From Agelas oroides (lineage: Eukaryota > Porifera > Demospongiae > Agelasida > Agelasidae), in contig OX422189.1 of the NCBI GenBank assembly GCA_949130485.1, positions 1,993,720 through 2,057,719 on the forward strand: DNA of 64,000 bases, in the 5' to 3' direction. The notes under the pieces are model-generated. The model saw only the letters and a list, made by a program, of their open reading frames with translations. It was not told the DNA's origin and did no database searches. The stretch's first letter is position 1, and every line of letters begins with the position of its first letter. The position numbers and the translations under genes were made by a program. This document shows positions 1 through 14,910 of the stretch, piece after piece.

Positions 1-3000
1 ACAATCTTCCCTCGCTCGACCCGACTCTACCTTACTCTACCACACCCTACTCTGACTCTACCTCACTCTACCACATTCTACCCTTGCTCGACCCGACTCT
101 ACCTCACTCTACCACACTCTACCACACTCCACCTGGGCTCGACCCGACTCTACCTCTCTCTACCTCACTCTACCCTGGCTCGACCCGACTCTACCTCACT
201 CTACCACACTCTCTCCCAACTCTACCTCACTCTACCACACTCTTCCCTCGCTCGACCCGACTCTACCTCACTCTACCACACCCTACTCTGACTCTACCAC
301 ACTCTACCACACTCTACCCGGGCTCGACCGACTCTACCTCACTCTACCGCACTCTACCCCAACTCTACCTCACTCTACCACTCTCTACCCTGGCTCGACC
401 CGACTCTACCTCACTCTGCCACACTCTACCCTACCTCGACCCGACTCTACCTCACTCTACTACACTCTACCCCGACTCTACCTCACTCTACCTCACTCTA
501 CCAAGGCTCGATCCGACTCTTCCTCACTCTACCACACTCTACCCTAGCTCGACCCACCTCTACCTCCTTCTACCACACTCTACCCTACCTCGACCCGTCT
601 CTACCTCATTCTACCACACTCTACCCCAACTCTACGCCTCTCTACCACACACTACTCTGGCTCGACCCGACTCTACCTCACTCTACCACACTCTACTCTA
701 ACTCTACCTCACTCTACCACACTCTACCACACTCTACCCATTGCTCGACCCGACTCTACCTCACTCTACCACCCTTTGCTCTGACTATGGGTCACTCTAC
801 CACACTATACCCAGGCTCGACCCTACTCTACCTCACTCTAACACACTCTACCCTGGCTCGACCTGACTCTACCTCATTCTACCCCACTCTACCCAGACTC
901 TACCTCACTCTGGAACACTCTACCATGCTTTACCACACTCTACCCCGACTCTACCTCACTCTACCACACTCTACTCTTCCTTGACCCGACTCTACCTCAC
1001 TCTGCCACACTCTACCCTGGCTCGACCCGACTCTACCTCACTCTACCCCACTCTACACTGGCTCGACCCGACTCTACCTCACTCTACCTCACTCTACCCT
1101 AGCTCGACCCGACTCTACCTCACTCTACCACACTCTATCCCAACTCTACCTCAGTCTACCACACTCTTCCCTCGCTCGACCCGACTCTACCTCACTCTAC
1201 CACACCCTACTCTGACTCTACCTCACTCTACCACACTCTACCCTGGCTTGACCCGACTCTACCTCACTCTACCACACTCTACTCTAACTCTACCTCACTC
1301 TACCACACTCTTCCCTCGCTCGACCCGTCTCTACCTCACTCTACCACACCCTACTCTCACTCTACCTCACTCTACCACACTCTACCCTGGCTCGACCCGA
1401 CTCTACCTCACTCTACCACACTCTACTCTAACTCTACCTCACTCTACCACACTCTACCACACTCTACCGATTGCTCGACCCGACTCTACCTCACTCTACC
1501 ACACTTTACTCTGACTATGGGTCACTCTACCACACTATACCCAGGCTCGACCCTACTCTACCTCACTCTACCCCACTCTACCCAGACTCTACCTCACTCT
1601 GGAACACTCTACCACGCTTTACCACACTCTACCCCGACTCTACCTCACTCTACCACACTCTACTCTGCCTCGACCCGACTCTACCTCACTCTGCCACACT
1701 CTACCCTGGCTCGACCCGACTCTACCTCACTCTACCCCACTCTACACTGGCTCGACCCGACTCTACCTCTCTCTACCTCACTCTACCCTGGCTCGACCCG
1801 ACTCTACCACACTCTTCCCTCGCTCGACCCGACTCTACCTCACTCTACCACACCCTACTCTGACTCTACCTCACTCTACCACACTCTACCCTGGCTTGAC
1901 CCGACTCTACCTCACTCTACCACACTCTACTCTAACTCTACCTCACTCTACCACACTCTTCCCTCGCTCGACCCGTCTCTACCTCACTCTACCACACCCT
2001 ACTCTCACTCTACCTCACTCTACCACACTCTACCCGGGCTCGACCCGACTCTACCTCACTCTACCGCACTCTACCCCGACTCTACCTCACTCTACCACTC
2101 TCTACCCTGGCTCGACCCGACTCTACCTCACTCTCCCACACTCTACCCTAGCTCGACCCGACTCTACCTCACTCTACTACACTCTACCCCGACTCTACCT
2201 CACTCTACCTCACTCTACCAAGGCTCGATCCGACTCTTCCTCACTCTACCACACTCTACCCTAGCTCGACCCACCTCTACCTCCTTCTACCACACTCTAC
2301 CCTACCTCGACCCGTCTCTACCTCATTCTACCACACTCTACCCCAACTCTACGCCTCTCTACCACACACTACCCTGGCTCGACCCGACTCTACCTCACTC
2401 TACCACACTCTACTCTAACTCTACCTCACTCTACCACACTCTACCACACTCTACCCATTGCTCGACCCGACTCTACCTCACTCTACCACCCTTTGCTCTG
2501 ACTATGGGTCACTCTACCACACTATACCCAGGCTCGACCCTACTCTACCTCACTCTAACACACTCTACCCTGGCTCGACCTGACTCTACCTCATTCTACC
2601 CCACTCTACCCAGACTCTACCTCACTCTGGAACACTCTACCACGCTTTACCACACTCTACCCCGACTCTACCTCACTCTACCACACTCTATTCTTCCTCG
2701 ACCCGACTCTACCTCACTCTGCCACACTCTACCCTGGCTCGACCCGACTCTACCTCACTCTACCCCACTCTACACTGGCTCGACCCGACTCTACCTCACT
2801 CTACCTCACCCTACCCTAGCTCGACCCGACTCTACCTCACTCTACCACACTCTATCCCAACTCTACCTCAGTCTACCACACTCTTCCCTCGCTCGACCCG
2901 ACTCTACCTCACTCTACCACACCCTACTCTGACTCTACCTCACTCTACCACACTCTACCCTGGCTTGACCCGACTCTACCTCACTCTACCACACTCTACT

Positions 3001-4464
3001 CTAACTCTACCTCACTCTACCACACTCTTCCCTCGCTCGACCCATCTCTACCTCACTCTACCACACCCTACTCTCACTCTACCTCACTCTACCACACTCT
3101 ACCCTGGCTTGACCCGACTCTACCTCACTCTACCACACTCTACTCTAACTCTACCTCACTCTACCACACTCTTCACTCGCTCGACCCGTCTCTACCTCAC
3201 TCTACCACACCCTACTCTCACTCTACCTCACTCTACCACACTCTACCCGGGCTCGACCCGACTCTACCTCACTCTACAGCACTCTACCCCGACTCTACCT
3301 CACTCTACCACTCTCTACCCTGGCTCGACCCGACTCTACCTCACTCTGCCACTCTCTACCCTAGCTCGACCCGACTCTACCTCACTCTACTACACTCTAC
3401 CCCGACTCTACCTCACTCTACCTCACTCTACCAAGGCTCGATCCGACTCTTCCTCACTCTACCACACTCTACCCTAGCTCGACCCACCTCTACCTCCTTC
3501 TACCACACTCTACCCTACCTCGACCCGTCTCTACCTCATTCTACCACACTCTACCCCAACTCTACGCCTCTCTACCACAAACTACCCTGCCTCAACCCGA
3601 CTCTACCTCACTCTACCACACTCTATCCCAACTCTACCTCACTCTACCACAATCTTCCCTCGCTCGACCCGACTCTACCTTACTCTACCACACCCTACTC
3701 TGACTCTACCTCACTCTACCACATTCTACCCTTGCTCGACCCGACTCTACCTCACTCTACCACACTCTACCACACTCCACCTGGGCTCGACCCGACTCTA
3801 CCTCTCTCTACCTCACTCTACCCTGGCTCGACCCGACTCTACCTCACTCTACCACACTCTCTCCCAACTCTACCTCACTCTACCACACTCTTCCCTCGCT
3901 CGACCTGTCTCTACCTCACTCTACCACACCCTACTCTCACTCTACCTCACTCTACCACACTCTACCCTGGCTCGACCCGACTCTACCTCACTCTACCACA
4001 CTCTACTCTAACTCTACCTCACTCTACCACACTCGACCACACTCTACCGATTGCTCGACCCGACTCTACCTCACTCTACCACACTTTACTCTGACTATGG
4101 GTCACTCTACCACACTATACCCAGGCTCGACCCTACTCTACCTCACTCTACCCCACTCTACCCAGACTCTACCTCACTCTGGAACACTCTACCACGCTTT
4201 ACCACACTCTACCCCGACTCTACCTCACTCTACCACACTCTACTCTTCCTCGACCCGACTCTACCTCACTCTGCCACACTCTACCCTGACTCGACCCGAC
4301 TCTACCTCACTCTACCCTACTCTACACTGGCTCGACCCGACTCTACCTCTCTCTACCTCACTCTACCCTGGCTCGACCCGACTCTACCTCACTCTACCAC
4401 ACTCTCTCCCAACTCTACCTCACTCTACCACACTCTTCCCTCGCTCGACCCGACTCTACCTCAC

Positions 4465-6510
4465 TCTACCACTCTCTACCCTGGCTCGACCCGACTCTAC
4501 CTCACTCTGCCACACTCTACCCTACCTCGACCCGACTCTACCTCACTCTACTACACTCTACCCCGACTCTACCTCACTCTACCTCACTCTACCAAGGCTC
4601 GATCCGACTCTTCCTCACTCTACCACACTCTACCCTAGCTCGACCCACCTCTACCTCCTTCTACCACACTCTACCCTACCTCGACCCGTCTCTACCTCAT
4701 TCTACCACACTCTACCCCAACTCTACGCCTCTCTACCACACACTACCCTGGCTCGACCCGACTCTACCTCACTCTACCACACTCTACTCTAACTCTACCT
4801 CACTCTACCACACTCTACCACACTCTACCCATTGCTCGACCCGACTCTACCTCACTCTACCACCCTTTGCTCTGACTATGGGTCACTCTACCACACTATA
4901 CCCAGGCTCGACCCTACTCTACCTCACTCTAACACACTCTACCCTGGCTCGACCTGACTCTACCTCATTCTACCCCACTCTACCCAGACTCTACCTCACT
5001 CTGGAACACTCTACCACGCTTTACCACACTCTACCCCGACTCTACCTCACTCTACCACACTCTACTCTTCCTCGACCCGACTCTACCTCACTCTGCCACA
5101 CTCTACCCTGGCTCGACCCGACTCTACCTCACTCTACCCCACTCTACACTGGCTCGACCCGACTCTACCTCACTCTACCTCACTCTACCCTAGCTCGACC
5201 CGACTCTACCTCACTCTACCACACTCTATCCCAACTCTACCTCAGTCTACCACACTCTTCCCTCGCTCGACCCGACTCTACCTCACTCTACCACACCCTA
5301 CTCTGACTCTACCTCACTCTACCACACTCTACCCTGGCTTGACCCGACTCTACCTCACTCTACCACACTCTTCCCTCGCTCGACCCGTCTCTACCTCACT
5401 CTACCACACCCTACTCTCACTCTACATCACTCTACCACACTCTACCCTGGCTCGACCCGACTCTACCTCACTCTACCACACTCTACTCTAACTCTACCTC
5501 ACTCTACCACACTCTACCACACTCTACCGATTGCTCGACCCGACTCTACCTCACTTTACCACACTTTACTCTGACTATGGGTCACTCTACCACACTATAC
5601 CCAGGCTCGACCCTACTCTACCTCACTCTACCCCACTCTACCCAGACTCTACCTCACTCTGGAACACTCTACCACGCTTTACCACACTCTACCCCGACTC
5701 TACCTCACTCTACCACACTCTACTCTGCCTCGACCCGACTCTACCTCACTCTGCCACACTCTACCCTGGCTCGACCCGTCTCTACCTCACTCTACCCCAC
5801 TCTACACTGGCTCGACCCGACTCTACCTCTCTCTACCTCACTCTACCCTGGCTCGACCCGACTCTACCTCACTCTACAACACTCTCTCCCAACTCTACCT
5901 CACTCTACCACACTCTTCCCTCGCTCGACCCGACTCTACCTCACTCTACCACACCCTACTCTGACTCTACCTCACTCTACCACACTCTACCCTGGCTTGA
6001 CCCGACTCTACCTCACTCTATCACACTCTACTCTAACTCTACCTCACTCTACCACACTCTTCCCTCGCTCGACCCGTCTCTACCTCACTCTACCACACCC
6101 TACTCTCACTCTACCTCACTCTACCACACTCTACCCGGGCTCGACCCGACTCTACCTCACTCTACCGCACTCTACCCCGATTCTACCTCACTCTACCACT
6201 CTCTACCCTGGCTCGACCCGACTCTACCTCACTCTCCCACACTCTACCCTAGCTCGACCCGACTCTACCTCACTCTACTACACTCTACCCCGACTCTACC
6301 TCACTCTACCTCACTCTACCAAGGCTCGATCCGACTCTTCCTCACTCTACCACACTCTACCCTAGCTCGACCCACCTCTACCTCCTTCTACCACACTCTA
6401 CCCTACCTCGACCCGTCTCTACCTCATTCTACCACACTCTACCCCAACTCTACGCCTCTCTACCACAAACTACCCTGGCTCAACCCGACTCTACCTCACT
6501 CTACCACACT
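4465..6510 (+). repeat. Tract A 2-kb block, copy 1
   Basis: This block recurs at 7435-9511. The offset is 2,970 bp up to about 5335 and 3,001 bp after it, because copy 2 holds one more 31-bp monomer near 8337. The 262-codon readings at 5577-6365 and 8578-9366 differ at a single residue, and those at 4878-5306 and 7848-8276 are identical, so the copies are very close. After about 6510 this copy continues with a TGGCTTGACCC monomer, whereas copy 2 continues with TATCCCAACTC. Confidence 0.82.
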
Positions 6511-7434
6511 CTACCCTGGCTTGACCCGACTCTACCTCACTCTACCACACTCTACTCTAACTCTACCTCACTCTACCACACTCTTCACTCGCTCGACCCG
6601 TCTCTACCTCACTCTACCACACCCTACTCTCACTCTACCTCACTCTACCACACTCTACCCGGGCTCGACCCGACTCTACCTCACTCTACAGCACTCTACC
6701 CCGACTCTACCTCACTCTACCACTCTCTACCCTGGCTCGACCCGACTCTACCTCACTCTTCCACACTCTACCCTAGCTCGACCCGACTCTACCTCACTCT
6801 ACTACACTCTACCCCGACTCTACCTCACTCTACCTCACTCTACCAAGGCTCTATCCGACTCTTCCTCACTCCACCACACTCTACCCTAGCTCGACCCACC
6901 TCCACCTCCTTCTACCACACTCTACCCTACCTCGACCCGTCTCTACCTCATTCTACCACACTCTACCCCAACTCTACGCCTCTCTACCACAAACTACCCT
7001 GGCTCAACCCGACTCTACCTCACTCTACCACACTCTATCCCAACTCTACCTCACTCTACCACAATCTTCCCTCGCTCGACCCGACTCTACCTTACTCTAC
7101 CACACCCTACTCTGACTCTACCTCACTCTACCACATTCTACCCTTGCTCGACCCGACTCTACCTCACTCTACCACACTCTACCACACTCCACCTGGGCTC
7201 GACCCGACTCTACCTCTCTCTACCTCACTCTACCCTGGCTCGACCCGACTCTACCTCACTCTACCACACTCTCTCCCAACTCTACCTCACTCTACCACAC
7301 TCTTCCCTCGCTCGACCCGACTCTACCTCACTCTACCACACCCTACTCTGACTCTACCTCACTCTACCACACTCTACCCGGGCTCGACCCGACTCTACCT
7401 CACTCTACCGCACTCTACCCCAACTCTACCTCAA

Positions 7435-9511
7435 TCTACCACTCTCTACCCTGGCTCGACCCGACTCTACCTCACTCTGCCACACTCTACCCTACCTCGA
7501 CCCGACTCTACCTCACTCTACTACACTCTACCCCGACTCTACCTCACTCTACCTCACTCTATCAAGGCTCGATCCGACTCTTCCTCACTCTACCACACTC
7601 TACCCTAGCTCGACCCACCTCTACCTCCTTCTACCACACTCTACCCTACCTCGACCCGTCTCTACCTCATTCTACCACACTCTACCCCAACTCTACGCCT
7701 CTCTACCACACACTACCCTGGCTCGACCCGACTCTACCTCACTCTACCACACTCTACTCTAACTCTACCTCACTCTACCACACTCTACCACACTCTACCC
7801 ATTGCTCGACCCGACTCTACCTCACTCTACCACCCTTTGCTCTGACTATGGGTCACTCTACCACACTATACCCAGGCTCGACCCTACTCTACCTCACTCT
7901 AACACACTCTACCCTGGCTCGACCTGACTCTACCTCATTCTACCCCACTCTACCCAGACTCTACCTCACTCTGGAACACTCTACCACGCTTTACCACACT
8001 CTACCCCGACTCTACCTCACTCTACCACACTCTACTCTTCCTCGACCCGACTCTACCTCACTCTGCCACACTCTACCCTGGCTCGACCCGACTCTACCTC
8101 ACTCTACCCCACTCTACACTGGCTCGACCCGACTCTACCTCACTCTACCTCACTCTACCCTAGCTCGACCCGACTCTACCTCACTCTACCACACTCTATC
8201 CCAACTCTACCTCAGTCTACCACACTCTTCCCTCGCTCGACCCGACTCTACCTCACTCTACCACACCCTACTCTGACTCTACCTCACTCTACCACACTCT
8301 ACCCTGGCTTGACCCGACTCTACCTCACTGTACCACACTCTACTCTAACTCTACCTCACTCTACCACACTCTTCCCTCGCTCGACCCGTCTCTACCTCAC
8401 TCTACCACACCCTACTCTCACTCTACATCACTCTACCACACTCTACCCTGGCTCGACCCGACTCTACCTCACTCTACCACGCTCTACTCTAACTCTACCT
8501 CACTCTACCACACTCTACCACACTCTACCGATTGCTCGACCCGACTCTACCTCACTCTACCACACTTTACTCTGACTATGGGTCACTCTACCACACTATA
8601 CCCAGGCTCGACCCTACTCTACCTCACTCTACCCCACTCTACCCAGACTCTACCTCACTCTGGAACACTCTACCACGCTTTACCACACTCTACCCCGACT
8701 CTACCTCACTCTACCACACTCTACTCTGCCTCGACCCGACTCTACCTCACTCTGCCACACTCTACCCTGGCTCGACCCGTCTCTACCTCACTCTACCCCA
8801 CTCTACACTGGCTCGACCCGACTCTACCTCTCTCTACCTCACTCTACCCTGGCTCGACCCGACTCTACCTCACTCTACAACACTCTCTCCCAACTCTACC
8901 TCACTCTACCACACTCTTCCCTCGCTCGACCCGACTCTACCTCACTCTACCACACCCTACTCTGACTCTACCTCACTCTACCACACTCTACCCTGGCTTG
9001 ACCCGACTCTACCTCACTCTACCACACTCTACTCTAACTCTACCTCACTCTACCACACTCTTCCCTCGCTCGACCCGTCTCTACCTCACTCTACCACACC
9101 CTACTCTCACTCTACCTCACTCTACCACACTCTACCCGGGCTCGACCCGACTCTACCTCACTCTACCGCACTCTACCCCGATTCTACCTCACTCTACCAC
9201 TCTCTACCCTGGCTCGACCCGACTCTACCTCACTCTCCCACACTCTACCCTAGCTCGACCCGACTCTACCTCACTCTACTACACTCTACCCCGACTCTAC
9301 CTCACTCTACCTCACTCTACCAAGGCTCGATCCGACTCTTCCTCACTCTACCACACTCTACCCTAGCTCGACCCACCTCTACCTCCTTCTACCACACTCT
9401 ACCCTACCTCGACCCGTCTCTACCTCATTCTACCACACTCTACCCCAACTCTACGCCTCTCTACCACAAACTACCCTGGCTCAACCCGACTCTACCTCAC
9501 TCTACCACACT
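7435..9511 (+). repeat. Tract A 2-kb block, copy 2
   Basis: Second copy of the block at 4465-6510, longer by one 31-bp monomer (near 8337-8367). The two are separated by a partly different stretch, 6511-7434, so this is a higher-order period of about 3 kb and not a simple back-to-back duplication. Confidence 0.82.
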
Positions 9512-12500
9512 CTATCCCAACTCTACCTCACTCTACCACAATCTTCCCTCGCTCGACCCGACTCTACCTTACTCTACCACACCCTACTCTGACTCTACCT
9601 CACTCTACCACATTCTACCCTTGCTCGACCCGACTCTACCTCACTCTACCACACTCTACCACACTCCACCTGGGTTCGACCCGACTCTACCTCTCTCTAC
9701 CTCACTCTACCCTGGCTGGACCCGACTCTACCTCACTCTACCACACTCTCTCCCAACTCTACCTCACTCTACCACACTCTTCCCTCGCTCGACCCGACTC
9801 TACCTCACTCTACCACACCCTACTCTGACTCTACCTCACTCGTCCACACCCTACTGTGACTCTACCTCACTCTACCACACTCTACCCTGGCTTGACCCGA
9901 CTCTACCTCACTCTACCACACTCTACTCTAACTCTACCTCACTCTACCACACTCTTCCCTCGCTCGACCCGTCTCTACCTCACTCTACCACACCCTACTC
10001 TTACTCTACCACACTCTACCCGGGCTCGACCCGACTCTACCTCACTCTGCCACACTCTACCCTAGCTCGACCCGACTCTACCTCACTCTACTACACTCTA
10101 CCCCGACTCTACCTCACTCTACCTCACTCTACCAAGGCTCGATCCGACTCTTCCTCACTCTACCACACTCTACCCTAGCTCGACCCACCTCTACCTCCTT
10201 CTACCACACTCTACCCTACCTCGACCCGTCTCTACCTCATTCTACCGCACTCTACCCCAACTCTACGCCTCTCTACCACACACTACCCTGGCTCGACCCG
10301 ACTCTACCTCACTCTACCACACTCTACTCTAACTCTACCTCACTCTACCACACTCTACCACACTCTACCCATTGCTCGACCCGACTCTACCTCACTCTAC
10401 CACCCTTTGCTCTGACTATGGGTCACTCTACCACACTATACCCAGGCTCGACCCTACTCTACCTCACTCTAACACACTCTATCCTGGCTCGACCTGACTC
10501 TACCTCATTCTACCCCACTCTACCCAGACTCTACCTCACTCTGGAACACTCTACCACGCTTTACCACACTCTACCCCGACTCTACCTCACTCTACCACAC
10601 TCTACTCTTCCTCGACCCGACTCTACCTCACTCTGCCACACTCTACCCTGGCTCGACCCGACTCTACCTCACTCTGCCACACTCTACCCTGGCTCGACCC
10701 GACTCTACCTCACTCTACCCCACTCTACACTGGCTCGACCCGACTCTACCTCACTCTACCTCACTCTACCCTAGCTCGACCCGACTCTACCTCACTCTAC
10801 CACACTCTATCCCAACTCTACCTCAGTCTACCACACTCTTCCCTCGCTCGACCCGACTCTACCTCACTCTACCACACCCTACTCTGACTCTACCTCACTC
10901 TACCACACTCTACCCTGGCTTGACCCGACTCTACCTCACTCTACCACACTCTACTCTAACTCTACCTCACTCTACCACACTCTTCCCTCGCTCGACCCGT
11001 CTCTACCTCACTCTACCACACCCTACTCTCACTCTACCTCACTCTACCACACTCTACCCGGGCTCGACCCGACTCTACCTCACTCTACCACACTCTACTC
11101 TAACTCTACCTCACCTAACCACACTCTACCACACTCTACCGATTGCTCGACCCGACTCTACCTCACTCTACCACACTTTACTCTGACTATGGGTCACTCT
11201 ACCACACTATACCCAGGCTCGACCCTACTCTACCTCACTCTACCCCACTCTACCCAGACTCTACCTCACTCTGGAACACTCTACCACGCTTTACCACACT
11301 CTACCCCGACTCTACCTCACTCTACCACACTCTACTCTTCCTCGACCCGACTCTACCTCACTCTGCCACACTCTACCCTGGCTCGACCCGACTCTACCTC
11401 ACTCTACCCCACTGTACACTGGCTCGACCCGACTCTACCTCTCTCTACCTCACTCTACCCTGGCTCGACCCGACTCTACCTCACTCTACCACACTCTCTC
11501 CCAACTCTACCTCACTCTACCACACTCTTCCCTCGCTCGACCCGACTCTACCTCACTCTACCACACCCTACTCTGACTCTACCTCACTCTACCACACTCT
11601 ACCCTGGCTTGACCCGACTCTACCTCACTCTACCACACTCTACTCTAACTCTACCTCACTCTACCACACTCTTCACTCGCTCGACCCGTCTCTACCTCAC
11701 TCTACCACACCCTACTCTCACTCTACCTCACTCTACCACACTCTACCCTGGCTCGACCCGACTCTACCTCACTCTACCGCACTCTACCCCAACTCTACCT
11801 CACTCTTCCACTCTCTACCCTGGCTCCACCCGACTCTACCTCACTCTGCCACACTCTACCCTAGCTCGACCCGACTCTACCACACTCTACTACACTCTAC
11901 CCCGACTCTACCTCACTCTACCTCACTCTACCAAGGCTCGATCCGACTCTTCCTCACTCTACCACACTCTACCCTAGCTCGACCCACCTCTACCTCCTTC
12001 TACCACACTCTACCCTACCTCGACCCGTCTCTACCTCATTCTACCACACTCTACCCCAACTCTACGCCTCTCTACCACACACTACCCTGGCTCAACCCGA
12101 CTCTACCTCACTCTACCACACTCTATCCCAACGCTACCTCACTCTACCACAATCTTCCCTCGCTCGACCCGACTCTACCTTACTCTACCACACCCTACTC
12201 TGACTCTACCTCACTCTACCACATTCTACCCTTGCTCGACCCGACTCTACCTCACTCTACCACACTCTACCACACTCCACCTGGGCTCGACCCGACTCTA
12301 CCTCACTCTACCACACACTACCCCGACTCTACCTCACTTTACAACACTCTACCCTGGCTCGAACCGACTCTACCTCACACCACCACACTCTACCCTTGCT
12401 AGGCCCGACTCTACCTCACTCTACCACACTCTACCCTGGCTGGACCGGACTCTACCTCACTCTACCCTGGCTAGACCCGACTCTACCTCACTCTACCACA

Positions 12501-13083
12501 TTCTACCCCGACTCTACCCTACTCTACCGCACTCTACCCCGACTCTACCTCACTCTACCACACTCTACCACACTCTATCCTGGCTAGACCCGACTGTACC
12601 TCACTCTACCACACTCTTCCCTGGCTCAATGCGACTGTACCTCACTCTACCACACTCCACCCTGTCTTTTCCTCATTCTACCCCACTCTACCCTGGCTCG
12701 ACCCGACTCTACTTCGCTCTACCACACTCTACCCTGGCTCGACACGACTCTACCTCGCTCTACCACACTCTACCCTGCCTCGACCGGACTCTACCTCACT
12801 CTACCACACTCTACCACACTCTACCCTGGCTGAACCCGACTCTACCTCACTCTACCACACTCTACACCGACACTACCTCACTCTACCACACTTCCCTGGC
12901 TCAATGCGACTCTACCTCACTCTACCACACTCCACCCTGTGTTTTCCTCATTCTACCACACTCTACCCTGGCTCGACCCGACTCTACTTCGCTCTACCAC
13001 ATTCTACCCTTGCTCGACACGACTCTACCTCGCTCTACCACACTCTACCCTGCCTCGACCGGACTCTACCTCACTCTACCACA

Positions 13084-13381
13084 CTCTCCCCTGGCTCGAC
13101 CTCAATCTACCACACTCTACCCTGGCTCGAACCGACTCTACCTCACTCTACCACACTCTACCCTGCCTCGACCGGACTCTACCTCACTCTACCACACTCT
13201 CCCCTGGCTCGACCTCAATCTACCACACTCTACCCTGGCTCGAACCGACTCTACCTCACTCTACCACACTGTACCCTGCCTCGACCGGACTCTACCTCAC
13301 TCTACCACACTCTCCCCTGGCTCGACCTCAATCTTCCACACTCTACCCTGGCTCGAACCGACTCTACCTCACTCTACCACA
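13084..13381 (+). repeat. 113-bp unit repeated 2.6 times
   Basis: Copies begin at 13084, 13197 and 13310, the last ending at 13381 after 72 bp. Each unit is one 31-mer (CTCTCCCCTGG, CTCGACCTCA and ATCTACCACA) followed by two 41-mers, one with TCGAACCGAC and one with TCGACCGGAC: 31+41+41 = 113. The same unit reappears at 16496 and 16609 and at 17838 and 17951, so it is a building block spread before the tract C duplication. Confidence 0.9.
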
Positions 13382-13653
13382 CTCTACCCAGGCTCGACCC
13401 GACTCTACCTCTCTCTACCACGCTCTACCCTGGCTTAACCCGACTCTACCTCACTCTACCACACACTACCCCGATTTTACCTCACCCTACCACACTCTAC
13501 CATAGCTCAAACCGACTCTACCTCACTCCACCACACTCTACCCTTGTTCGACACGACTCTACCTCTCTCTACCACACTCTACCCTGACTGTACCTCACTC
13601 TACCACACTCTACCCTGTCTTGAACTGACTCTACCTCACTCTACCACACTCTA

Positions 13654-14069
13654 CCCGCGCTTGACCCGACTCTACCTCACTCTACCACACTCTACCCTGG
13701 TTCAACCGGACTCTACATCACTCTACCACACTCTACCCTGACTCTACCTCACTCTACCACAGTCTACCGTTGCTCGACCCGTCTGTACCTCACTCTACCA
13801 CACAACTCTCTACCCCGACTCTACCCCACTCTACAACACTCTACCTCGACTCTACCTCACTCTAACACACTCTACCCTGGCTTGATCCGAATTTACCTCA
13901 CTCTACCACACTCTACCCTGGCTCGACCCGACTCTACGTGCTCTACCACACACTCCCCTGATCTCGATCCGATTCTAGCTAACTCTACCACACTTTACCC
14001 CGACTCTACCTCAATCTACCACACTCTACTCTGCCTCGACCCGACTCTACCTCACTCTACCACACTCTA
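13654..14069 (+). repeat. 416-bp duplication, copy 1
   Basis: Starts at CCCGCGCTTGACCC (13654), which recurs at 14070. Downstream landmarks (AGTCTACCG at 13761 and 14136; ATCTCGATCC at 13961 and 14336) are offset by 375 bp, because this copy has one 41-mer (TGGTTCAACCGGAC) that copy 2 lacks. The block carries the rare variants AATTTACC, CACAACTCTCTACC and CTAGCTAACTC, which return in tracts J to L. Confidence 0.87.
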
Positions 14070-14440
14070 CCCGCGCTTGACCCGACTCTACCTCACTCTA
14101 CCACACTCTACCCTGACTCTACCTCACTCTACCACAGTCTACCGTGGCTCGACCCGTCTGTACCTCACTCTACCACACAACTCTCTACCCCGACTCTACC
14201 CCACTCTACAACACTCTACCTCGACTCTACCTCACTCTAACACACTCTACCCTGGCTTGATCCCAATTTACCTCACTCTACCACACTCTACCCTGGCTCG
14301 ACCCGACTCTACGTGCTCTACCACACACTCCGCTGATCTCGATCCGACTCTAGCTAACTCTACCACACTTTACCCCGACTCTACCTCAATCTACCACACT
14401 CTACTCTGCCTCGACCCGACTCTACCTCACTCTGCCACAC
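14070..14440 (+). repeat. 416-bp duplication, copy 2 (one monomer shorter)
   Basis: Second copy of 13654-14069, lacking one 41-mer. It is followed by the CTGTCTCGACACTACTC monomer that opens the block shared with tract J at 41571-42041. Confidence 0.85.
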
Positions 14441-14910
14441 TCTACCCTGTCTCGACACTACTCTACTTCACTCTACCACACTCTACACAGACTCGACCAT
14501 ACTCTACCTCACTCTACCACACTCTACCCTAGCTCGACCCACCTCTACCTCCTTCTACCACACTCTTCCCTAGCTCGACCCGTCTCTACCTCATTCTACC
14601 ACATTCTACCACAACTCTACCCCTCTCTACCACACTCTACCCTGGCTCAACACGACTCCAGCTCACTCTACCACACTCTACCTTGGCTCGATCCGACTCT
14701 ACCTCACTGTACCCCACTCTACCCTGACTATGGCTAAATCTACCACACTATACCCAGGCTCGACCCGACTCTACCCCACTCTACCACACTCTACCCTGGC
14801 TCGACCCAACTCTACCTCACTCTACCACTCTCTACCCCAACTCTACCTCACTCTACCACACTCTTCCCTCGCTCGACCCGACTCTACCTCACTCTACCAC
14901 ACCCTCCTCC
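14440..14910 (+). repeat. Block shared with 41571-42041
   Basis: Landmarks CTACTTCACTC (14463 and 41594), the ATG/CTATG monomer (14730 and 41861) and CCCTCCTCC (14902 and 42033) all lie at one offset of 27,131 bp. The block therefore kept its monomer order and exact length over a distance of 27 kb, while everything between is organised differently. Confidence 0.8.

Larger units (their letters stand above)
1..12390 (+). repeat. Tract A: irregular HOR array, period about 2.5-3.6 kb
   Basis: Three landmark variants recur in order. The variant with CATTCTACCCTTGCTCGAC has its TTG at 84, 3732, 7144, 9621 and 12232 (spacing 3648, 3412, 2477, 2611). The variant TTTGCTCTGACTATGGGTC has its ATG at 787, 2504, 4878, 7848 and 10418. 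The sister variant TTTACTCTGACTATGGGTC has its ATG at 1517, 4097, 5577, 8578 and 11189. Unequal spacing shows that copies gained and lost monomers. A monomer beginning CTCTTCCCTCGCTCGAC is also characteristic. The tract fades into more diverged monomers near 12390. Confidence 0.85.

Noticed and set aside
787..984. Recurrent frames starting ATGGGTCAC (787, 1517, 4097, 5577 and many more)
   Set aside because: The ATG belongs to a landmark monomer variant that spreads with the HORs. Lengths differ from copy to copy and no conserved stop exists.
8532..10178. A 548-codon open frame
   Set aside because: Same reasoning: TTG start, overlaps a 262-codon frame at 8578-9366 in another phase, no codon bias, no domain, and ends depend on which monomer variant carries TAG, TAA or TGA.
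12661..12680. T-rich patch CTGTCTTTTCCTC as a polymerase III terminator or unique insert
   Set aside because: It is a substituted module in normal register, repeated at 16350 and, as CTGTGTTTTCC, at 12937; no RNA gene precedes it.
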